From Flavobacterium sp. ACN2 (GTDB lineage: Bacteria > Bacteroidota > Bacteroidia > Flavobacteriales > Flavobacteriaceae): a stretch of 64,000 nt of DNA. Positions 27,064 through 34,039 of the stretch are shown here, in pieces. How positions within the stretch are numbered: position 1 is the stretch's first letter; each line of letters begins with the position of its first letter. A program made the position numbers and the translations under genes. The stretch is from contig NZ_MRCM01000007.1 of NCBI RefSeq assembly GCF_002303885.1, positions 186,001-250,000 of the forward strand, read 5' to 3'. The notes under the pieces are model-generated. The model made no database searches, was not told where the DNA came from, and saw nothing but the letters and a program-made list of their open reading frames with translations.

Positions 27064-28698
27064 ATGATTACAGTTAACGATATTTCGGTTCAGTTTGGTG
27101 GAACTACACTTTTTAGCGATGTTTCTTTTGCTATTAATGAAAATGACAAAATTGCCCTTATGGGTAAAAATGGTGCGGGAAAATCTACACTTTTAAAGAT
27201 AATTGCAGGTGCAAACAAACCTTCAACCGGAAGTATTTCTGCTCCAAAAGAAGCTGTAATCGCTTACTTGCCACAGCATTTGCTTACCGAAGATGGTGCA
27301 ACGGTTATGGAAGAAGCATCAAAAGCTTTTAGTGAAATTTTTACAATGAAAGCCGAAATCGATGATATTAATGAGCAATTGACAGTTCGTACAGATTATG
27401 AAAGTGACGAATACATGAAATTGATCGAAAGAGTTTCTGACTTAAGCGAAAAATTTTATGCAATTGAAGAAGTAAACTACGAAGCTGAAGTTGAAAAAAT
27501 TTTGGTTGGTTTAGGTTTTGAACGTGAAGATTTTGGACGTCAAACTTCTGAATTTTCAGGAGGATGGAGAATGCGTATTGAATTGGCTAAAATCCTATTG
27601 AGAAAACCTGATTTGATTTTGCTAGATGAGCCAACGAATCATATGGATATTGAAAGTATTCAGTGGTTAGAGGAATTTTTGCTAAACCAAGCTAAAGCCG
27701 TAGTGGTAATCTCGCACGATAGAGCTTTTGTTGATAATATCACCAATCGTACTATTGAGGTTACAATGGGAAGGATTTATGATTATAAAGCAAAATATAC
27801 TCATTATTTAGAATTAAGAAAAGATCGTAGAATCCACCAGCAAAAAGCATATGATGAGCAACAAAAAATGATTGCAGAAAACCGTGCTTTTATTGACCGT
27901 TTCAAAGGAACATTCTCTAAAACAGATGCCGTTCAGTCTCGTGTAAAAATGCTTGAAAAATTGGAAATTGTTCAGGTTGATGAAGTAGACACATCGGCCT
28001 TACGATTAAAATTCCCGCCAGCAGCACGTTCTGGGCAATATCCTGTTATTGTAAAAGAAATGTCTAAAGCTTACGGAGATCACGTAGTATTTAAAGATGC
28101 AAACATTGTAATCGAGCGCGGACAAAAAGTAGCTTTTGTTGGGAAAAATGGTGAAGGAAAATCGACAATGATTAAAGCCATTATGAAAGAAATTGGCGTT
28201 GATTCAGGAAGCGTAGAAATTGGTCATAATGCACAGATCGGATATTTTGCTCAAAATCAAGCGGCTTTGTTAGATGAAAATGCTACCATTTTTGAAACAA
28301 TCGATAGCATTGCAGTTGGCGATATCAGAACACAAATCAAAAATATTTTGGGAGCTTTCATGTTTCAAGGTGATGATATTACTAAAAAAGTAAAAGTGCT
28401 TTCTGGAGGAGAGAAAACCCGTTTGGCAATGATTAAATTATTGTTGGAGCCAGTTAACTTGTTAATTCTAGATGAGCCTTCGAATCACTTGGATATGAAA
28501 ACCAAAGACATTATTAAAGATGCTTTACGCGATTTCGACGGAACTTTGATCTTGGTTTCTCACGACCGTGATTTCCTTGACGGATTAGCGACGAAAGTTT
28601 TTGAATTTGGAAATAAAAGAGTGAAGGAACACTTTGAAGATGTGGCTGGTTTCTTAGCGCATAAGAAAATGGATTCTATGAGAGAGATAGAGAAATAA
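27064..28698 (+). CDS. ABC-F family ATPase (ribosome-associated type)
   Basis: Soluble protein of 544 residues with two ATP-binding cassettes and no membrane domain, as in EttA/YbiT/Uup, which act on stalled ribosomes. NBD1 has Walker A GKNGAGKST (about 35), signature FSGGWRMRIELA and Walker B LILLDEPTNHMD. NBD2 has GKNGEGKST, LSGGEKTRLAM and LLILDEPSNHLD. The linker between (about 240-320) is helical and charged (RRIHQQKAYDEQQKM). YbiT is the closest type by length and ending. An antibiotic-resistance role is possible but not indicated by the context. Confidence 0.94.
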   Translation: MITVNDISVQFGGTTLFSDVSFAINENDKIALMGKNGAGKSTLLKIIAGANKPSTGSISAPKEAVIAYLPQHLLTEDGATVMEEASKAFSEIFTMKAEIDDINEQLTVRTDYESDEYMKLIERVSDLSEKFYAIEEVNYEAEVEKILVGLGFEREDFGRQTSEFSGGWRMRIELAKILLRKPDLILLDEPTNHMDIESIQWLEEFLLNQAKAVVVISHDRAFVDNITNRTIEVTMGRIYDYKAKYTHYLELRKDRRIHQQKAYDEQQKMIAENRAFIDRFKGTFSKTDAVQSRVKMLEKLEIVQVDEVDTSALRLKFPPAARSGQYPVIVKEMSKAYGDHVVFKDANIVIERGQKVAFVGKNGEGKSTMIKAIMKEIGVDSGSVEIGHNAQIGYFAQNQAALLDENATIFETIDSIAVGDIRTQIKNILGAFMFQGDDITKKVKVLSGGEKTRLAMIKLLLEPVNLLILDEPSNHLDMKTKDIIKDALRDFDGTLILVSHDRDFLDGLATKVFEFGNKRVKEHFEDVAGFLAHKKMDSMREIEK

Positions 28699-28720
28699 TA
28701 TTTTTTCAATATAATTTTTA

Positions 28721-28752
28721 AAGGGCATAAGTTTATTCTTATGCCCTTTTTC
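28721..28752 (+). terminator. Terminator after the ABC-F gene
   Basis: AAGGGCATAAG pairs with CTTATGCCCTT and is followed by a T run. Confidence 0.88.
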
Positions 28753-28931
28753 TTTGTTGCAATATTCGTAACAGTGTTTTAATGCAATTTTTTTTACATA
28801 AAATATCTTTTTTTGTTACTTTAGTATTCCCATTTCGTGTTGACTATAAGTAATTAAGTTTTTTGATCAAGAATAGAACGCTGATTTTTAAATCACTATA
28901 TAAGCATTGCTGTTTCATTTAATTTAAGCCT

Positions 28932-30085
28932 ATGAGTAAAAGTCTACTATCGCCATTTTTTTTCTTTTTTTTATAACGCCATTTTTTTTCTACGCCCAAG
29001 GAGATGTGAATCAAGGAGCTGATAAAAAAGAGAGTGAAGAAGTAAAATATCCGCAATTTCAATTAAAAGGGCTTCTTCAAGCAAGATATCTAGAGAGTTT
29101 TGGAGATAATGTAGACGTTTTAGGAACTCATCATTCAACGGGAGATGCAGTTCAAAGTTCTTTTGATATAAAAAGAATGCGTGTGGGTTTAAATACAAAG
29201 TTAAGCGAGACTACAGAAATTGTAATTCTGGTCAATTTAGCCGATTTTAAATCTGATCCAAAGGGAAAAGTTCTTGAAAATGCCTACGGGAAATATACTT
29301 TTAATAAATATATAGCTTTAACAGGAGGGCAATTTCGTCCAGCATTTGGTCTTGAGGAGCTTGTTCCGGTAGATATTATTAAATCTTTTGATTTTTCGAA
29401 TCAGTATTATGAATTTGGAAAAAATGGATGGACAAGTTTTTAAATTGGAGCATCAGCGACAGGAGGTTTTGATATTGGAAAAATTCCGGTGAATTATGCG
29501 GTTTCTATTTTAAACGGAAATGGGAAAAATGTAGAAATGGATAAAGATAACGGAAAACAATATTCGTCAAGATGGGTTTTTGGTTTGTCAAAAGAGCATA
29601 AAATTAATCTGGGTTTAAACGGAGGTTTTGGAAAAGTCTTTAAGGAAGATGTTTTTGCATTAGGAGCAGATATTACCAGTGATTTTAAAATAACCGATAA
29701 ACTAAGTTTTGATTTGCAGATAGAATATAAGCAAGGAACAAACCATAATTTATATTATTCTTTGCCAATTGCTAGCCGTACAGATAATGTTGCAGATTGT
29801 CAAATGCGCGGAATCTATTTTCTGCCGAATTTTAGATATGAAGTAGATTATAAAAAACTCACCGCATTTGAAATTTCTTGTCGCTACGAAACTTTTGATC
29901 CGAGCTACAAAATCGATTCAAATGTGCGCACCACTTACACTCCAATGGTTAGTTTGGAATTCGGAAAATCGTATACAGGACGTATCGAGATGGGATTTGA
30001 AATTGACAGATTTGATAAGAGTATTCCAGATACGTCAACCTACAACGATAATTTATTTTTAATTCAGTTACAGCTCAGAATTTAA
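28932..30085 (+). pseudogene. Broken porin (phosphate-selective porin O/P-like) gene
   Basis: The region encodes one porin-like outer membrane protein but is interrupted twice. The only good ATG (28932) leads into a poly-T stretch (28956-28972, T8-C-T8) and meets a stop at 28974. The mature-like sequence (FYAQGDVNQGADKK, then QLKGLLQARYLESFGD) is in another frame, so a one-base loss in the T tract would explain it. A second lesion is the in-frame TAA at 29441, after WTSF and before IGASATGG, where CAA (Gln) would restore the frame. The remaining parts (29006-29443 and 29489-30085) are in the same frame and end like a barrel (FLIQLQLRI). It lies 20 bases upstream of the DASS transporter. Confidence 0.82.
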
Positions 30086-30105
30086 TTCACTTAATCTTTG
30101 TTTTT

Positions 30106-31536
30106 ATGAAAGAAGTAAAAATTCCACAGACCCTAATTACGCTGGCAGTTTTGGTTGCCATTTGGTTTGTTCCAGCTCCAGAAGGAGTTGTAACAGAAGC
30201 TTGGCATTTATTTGCCATTTTCGTAGCTACTATTTTAGGAATTATCTTAAAAGCGGCTCCGATGGGAACAATGTGTATGATTGCAATTGCTTTAACGGCG
30301 ATGTCTCAGGTTTTGGCTCCAGGAGATCCTGGAAAATCGATCACATTAGCATTAAAAGGATTTGGTGATAAGGTAATCTGGCTAATCGGAATTTCATTTT
30401 TTATAGCAAGAGGATTTATAAAAACAGGTCTGGGAAACAGAATTGCTTTTTTATTTATAAAAATATTCGGAAAAAGTTCTTTAGGGCTCGCGTATGGTTT
30501 AGGATTGGCAGATTTGGTTTTAGCGCCAGCTGTTCCAAGTAATACGGCTAGAGGAGGAGGAATTGTTTATCCGATCATGAAATCAATGTCGATGAGTTTT
30601 GGTTCAATGCCAGACAAGCCAGAAACACATAGAAAATTAGGGGCTTATTTAACTTTAAATAGTTATAATATGAACTTGATTGCTTCTTCAATGTTTTTAA
30701 CAGGAACAGCGAGTAATCCGATGTGTCAGAAGTTTGCGCTTAATTTAGGAATAAAAATTAGCTGGATGTCTTGGGCGGCGGCGGCAATTGTTCCGGGGTT
30801 ATGTGCTTTTATTGTAATTCCGTTCGTTCTTTATAAAATTTATCCTCCAGAATTAAAAAAGACTGGAGATGCACCGCAGATTGCAACACAGAAATTGAAA
30901 GAAATGGGGGCAATAACTAGAGATGAATGGATGATGCTGCTGACCTTTTTTATTCTGCTTTTTCTTTGGATGACAGGAGATCTGCTTTCTATCGATGCAA
31001 CAACAACAGCTTTTATCGGATTGGTAATTTTACTTTTAACTTCAGTTTTGACTTGGGATGATGTAAAAGCCGAAAAAGGAGCTTGGGATACCATTGTGTG
31101 GTTTTCTGTTCTAGTAATGATGGCCAGTTCGCTTAATGAATTAGGTTTTATCGCATGGTTTAGCGATTTAGTAAAAGCAGAAATTGGCGGATTAAGCTGG
31201 CAGATGGCTTTTCCAATCATTATATTGGTATACTTCTTTAGTCATTATCTTTTTGCAAGTGCAACTGCGCACGTTGCAGCAATGTACGCAGCCTTGCTTG
31301 GTGTGGGTGTTTCGCTCGGAATTCCAGGATTATTGCTAGCATTTATGCTTGGTTTTGTCGGATCTCTTTACGGAACTTTAACGCACTATGGTCACGGTCC
31401 GGCACCCGTATTTTTCGGGAGCGGTTACGTTGACCTAAAGAGCTGGTGGATCAAAGGGCTTATAACTGGTTTGGTTATGCTCTTTATCTATATGGTAATA
31501 GGAGGATTGTGGCTCCGAGTAATTGGATATTTTTAG
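30106..31536 (+). CDS. DASS (SLC13/CitT-type) anion:sodium symporter or antiporter
   Basis: Inner-membrane transporter of dicarboxylates or tricarboxylates, 476 residues with about 12 helices. Family motifs are APAVPSNTARGGGIVYP (first SNT-type clamshell, about 144-160) and the second half FASATAHVAAMYAALLGVG (about 385-403). The GTASNPMCQKFA segment matches CitT-like 2-oxoglutarate/malate or citrate/succinate exchangers, so a CitT-type substrate is the best guess. It follows the broken porin by 20 bases and may have depended on its promoter. Its end overlaps the convergent GNAT gene by 4 bases. Confidence 0.9.
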   Translation: MKEVKIPQTLITLAVLVAIWFVPAPEGVVTEAWHLFAIFVATILGIILKAAPMGTMCMIAIALTAMSQVLAPGDPGKSITLALKGFGDKVIWLIGISFFIARGFIKTGLGNRIAFLFIKIFGKSSLGLAYGLGLADLVLAPAVPSNTARGGGIVYPIMKSMSMSFGSMPDKPETHRKLGAYLTLNSYNMNLIASSMFLTGTASNPMCQKFALNLGIKISWMSWAAAAIVPGLCAFIVIPFVLYKIYPPELKKTGDAPQIATQKLKEMGAITRDEWMMLLTFFILLFLWMTGDLLSIDATTTAFIGLVILLLTSVLTWDDVKAEKGAWDTIVWFSVLVMMASSLNELGFIAWFSDLVKAEIGGLSWQMAFPIIILVYFFSHYLFASATAHVAAMYAALLGVGVSLGIPGLLLAFMLGFVGSLYGTLTHYGHGPAPVFFGSGYVDLKSWWIKGLITGLVMLFIYMVIGGLWLRVIGYF

Positions 31537-31835
31537 ATTCTGATTCCTGGAGGAAGTAATTCTTTGTATCTAGGGTTTTTTTTGAAAAACGAAACAATCT
31601 TTGGGTGAATAGGAACTACTCTGTAATTTTTTTCAGAACTTAAATCTAATATATTTTTAAGCAGCATATTGATCGTTTCTTCGTTCTCGTATGAATCTGG
31701 TTTATTGATCTTGGTTAAAAAGATTTTTTTTTCTTGAAATGAATACTCAACTGCTAACATTCCTTCGGGGATGACAGTTTCAAATTGGCGTGCAAAAGTG
31801 TTGTCTTTGATTTCCATAGTTACAGAAGATTCCAT
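31533..31835 (-). CDS. Small GNAT-like (Acetyltransf_CG) N-acetyltransferase domain protein
   Basis: 100-residue cytoplasmic protein resembling the short GCN5-related YjdJ/YidJ type (PF14542). It has the beta hairpin EGMLAVEYSFQEKKIFLTKI, the helix NEETINMLLKNILDLSSEKN and the typical ending YRVVPIHPKIVSFFKKNP. The standard acetyl-CoA P-loop is reduced in this subgroup, so enzymatic activity is not certain. Start: the ATG at 31835 or the in-frame ATG six codons later (MEIKDNTFARQ) both fit. The last four bases overlap the convergent DASS gene. Confidence 0.75.
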   Translation of the reverse strand: MESSVTMEIKDNTFARQFETVIPEGMLAVEYSFQEKKIFLTKINKPDSYENEETINMLLKNILDLSSEKNYRVVPIHPKIVSFFKKNPRYKELLPPGIRI

Positions 31836-32126
31836 AGTAATTTCTTGTTAGGTTATTGGTAAATAGTGAATTTGGGACTCGAAATTTTATTGAAAGAAAA
31901 TTCTTTATAAGTTTTAAATTCAAGAAATATTTCGAATTGCAAAGGTAATCATTTGATTTTCAATATTAAATTATTTTTTGCAGCTATAAACTTTAAGTTT
32001 TTGTTTTGAACTTGGATTTTTTTTGAATTGCTATAAAATAGGTCTGAAATTTGATTATCGTGACATTAAAAAAAGTAACTTTATTTTTTAGAATAAATGT
32101 CTTAATGGTAATTTCATTTTAATGTT

Positions 32127-32783
32127 ATGAGTAAAATTCCAGTTTATTTTATGCCAGGTTTGGCGGCGAGTTCATCTATTTTTGAAAGAATAAAATTGGA
32201 TGAAGATACTTTTGAAATGCATCTTTTGGAATGGGAAATTCCAAATCCGAAAGAATCTTTATCAGATTATGCGCTTCGAATTAGTAAAAATATAAAACAC
32301 GAAAATCCTGTGTTAGTCGGAGTTTCTTTTGGCGGAATTCTAGTTCAGGAAATTTCAAAACATATAAAAACACGAAAAGTTATTATTATATCGAGTGTAA
32401 GAAGCAATTTGGAGTTCCCGAGAAGAATGAAAATAGGGAAGAGGACAAAAGCTTACAAACTAATTCCGATGCAGTTAATTCTGAATGTTGAGAAATTGGC
32501 TAAATTTTCATTTGGCGAAAAAGTCAATAAACGAATTAAATTGTATGAGAAATTTTTATCTGTCCGTGATTTAGGATATCTGCAATGGGCGGTAGAAAGT
32601 GTAATTTTATGGGAGCGAGATAAAATTGATGAAAATGTAGTGCATATCCACGGAGATAAAGATGATGTTTTTCCGATTAAGTATATTGATAAATGTATTT
32701 TAGTCAAAGGAGGAACTCATATTATGATCTTGAATAAGTATAAATGGTTGAATGAGAATTTGCCATCGATTATACTTGATTAA
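32127..32783 (+). CDS. Alpha/beta hydrolase fold protein
   Basis: Small cytoplasmic hydrolase, 218 residues. The oxyanion region is YFMPGLAASSSIFERI near the N-terminus, the nucleophile elbow is GVSFGG (about 66-71), the acid is likely in HGDKDDVFP (about 173) and the catalytic His in GGTHIM (about 195). The cap domain is short. No signal peptide is present. Neither substrate nor pathway is evident; a repeat follows. It is probably monocistronic. Confidence 0.85.
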   Translation: MSKIPVYFMPGLAASSSIFERIKLDEDTFEMHLLEWEIPNPKESLSDYALRISKNIKHENPVLVGVSFGGILVQEISKHIKTRKVIIISSVRSNLEFPRRMKIGKRTKAYKLIPMQLILNVEKLAKFSFGEKVNKRIKLYEKFLSVRDLGYLQWAVESVILWERDKIDENVVHIHGDKDDVFPIKYIDKCILVKGGTHIMILNKYKWLNENLPSIILD

Positions 32784-32829
32784 ATTCCAATTTTAAAAAT
32801 CCCAAATTCCAATACTTTATGTATGTAGT

Positions 32830-32933
32830 TTTGTCATCCTGAGGAACGAAGGATCACACTAGAAACTCCATACAGAGAATTGCCAATGTTTGTCGAGCTA
32901 CGAGTGCGATCCTTCGTTCCTCAGGATGACAAA
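32830..32933. repeat. Perfect 26-base inverted repeat of the TGTCATCCTGAGG family
   Basis: TTTGTCATCCTGAGGAACGA and the next six bases (32830-32855) are perfectly complementary to 32908-32933, around a spacer of 52 bases. The wording resembles dispersed GTCATCCTGAG-type repeats found in many bacterial genomes. It could form a large cruciform or terminate the hydrolase transcript. Confidence 0.85.
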
Positions 32934-32995
32934 CTAGACAAAGAATTTTCATTCAGTAAAAAATCTAAAATCTAAATTCAACAATCAAAAATAAA

Positions 32996-33026
32996 AAATC
33001 CCAAACTCTTTTGGAATTTGGGATTT
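32996..33026 (-). terminator. Terminator after 33048-33563
   Basis: On the minus strand AAATCCCAAA pairs with TTTGGGATTT and is followed by a T run. Confidence 0.78.
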
Positions 33027-33047
33027 ATAATATTGTAATTTAGAAAA

Positions 33048-33563
33048 TTAGATTTTCTTCATTTGTTCTTTCATCATAGAGATTTGCTCTTTCAGCATTC
33101 CTTGTTTGTCTAATTTTTTAGCTTCGTTTAATAAATTAGTCGCTTCCAATTTTCTTCTGCGAGACATCGCAACTCCAGCAAGGTTTAATTTAGCTACAGC
33201 CAAATCCATATCCATTGATAATCCAAGTTCGATTGCTTTTTTGAAATGTTTCTCCGCTTGGTTGATATTAGTTTGAGATAACATAATACCTTGTAAGTAA
33301 TTTAAGTATCCTTGTTGTTTTCTTACTAATGCACCTTCTGGATTTTTGATATATGATAACCATTTATTAGCACCTTCGAAGTCTTGTTTTCTTAATTTAA
33401 GGAAGGCTAAAAGGATAAATTCGTTTTTAAAATAAAGAAAAATTGGAATTGCAGTCAATAAGATAAGGAATATACCATTCCCAATATTACTTTCTGTAAA
33501 TTGCCAAATGCCCGCCACTACAAGAAGTCCGGCCAAAATAAGTTTAATATTCTTGTGAAACAT
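33048..33563 (-). CDS. Membrane-anchored TPR-like protein
   Basis: 171-residue protein with two N-terminal membrane helices (about 7-24 and 29-47), followed by a cytoplasmic or periplasmic helical region. TPR-like pairs are visible: QQGYLNYLQGIMLSQTNINQ, then AEKHFKKAIELGLSM, then AKLNLAGVAMSRRRKLEATN. It ends Met/Lys-rich (MLKEQISMMKEQMKKI). No enzymatic motif is seen. Its role, probably as a scaffold, is unknown. It runs divergently from rpmH with 169 bases between, which hold the rpmH promoter. Confidence 0.78.
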   Translation of the reverse strand: MFHKNIKLILAGLLVVAGIWQFTESNIGNGIFLILLTAIPIFLYFKNEFILLAFLKLRKQDFEGANKWLSYIKNPEGALVRKQQGYLNYLQGIMLSQTNINQAEKHFKKAIELGLSMDMDLAVAKLNLAGVAMSRRRKLEATNLLNEAKKLDKQGMLKEQISMMKEQMKKI

Positions 33564-33627
33564 AATTATTGTAAATTTGTGATTGCAAAGATAGTAAAAG
33601 GAATTAAAAATATTTTTATAAAAGTAC

Positions 33628-33657
33628 TTGCCAGAAAAAAAAGTCTTTGTATATTTG
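33628..33657 (+). promoter_or_regulatory. Promoter of rpmH (TTG-N19-TATATTTG)
   Basis: TTG at 33628-33630 and TATATTTG at 33650-33657, spaced by 19 bases, 75 bases before the ATG. Confidence 0.78.
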
Positions 33658-33732
33658 CACTCGGTTTTTGAACAACGATATCCAAAACCAAATAAACGAG
33701 TTAATAGATACCATTTTTAAAGATACAAAGCA

Positions 33733-33894
33733 ATGAGCAAAAGAACGTTTCAACCATCGAAAAGAAAAAGAAGAAATAAGCACGGATTTATGGACAGAAT
33801 GGCTTCTGCGAATGGAAGAAAAGTTCTAGCGCGTAGAAGAGCAAAAGGAAGACATAAATTAACTGTTTCTAGCGAGCCTAGACACAAAAAATAA
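33733..33894 (+). CDS. rpmH: 50S ribosomal protein L34
   Basis: 53-residue basic ribosomal protein. It starts [20 protein letters not shown] and continues with [20 protein letters not shown], the universal L34 pattern; the ending SEPRHKK is typical of Bacteroidota. It has a strong own promoter and is followed by a terminator, so it is monocistronic here. Unlike in many bacteria, rnpA and dnaA are not adjacent. Confidence 0.98.
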
Positions 33895-33913
33895 TGTTTG
33901 TATAAACATACAT

Positions 33914-33947
33914 AAGGCGATTACTTTTTTAGTATCGCCTTTTTTTA
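33914..33947 (+). terminator. Rho-independent terminator after rpmH
   Basis: AAGGCGATTACT pairs with TAGTATCGCCTT (one mismatch), followed by T7. Confidence 0.85.
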
Positions 33948-34039
33948 TACCTTGTCGGTAAAAAATCTCTCAACTTTCTAGTTTATAGTGCACTAGAAAA
34001 GTTTTTTTAAATCGTAAATAACTACACAATACATACAAA

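Noticed and set aside
27064..28698. Antibiotic-resistance ABC-F protein
   Set aside because: Motifs and context fit housekeeping YbiT/EttA-like proteins; no resistance gene or mobile element is adjacent.
29441..29443. Programmed stop-codon read-through in the porin gene
   Set aside because: A second lesion in the signal peptide is also present, so decay is the simpler explanation; no read-through structure was evident.
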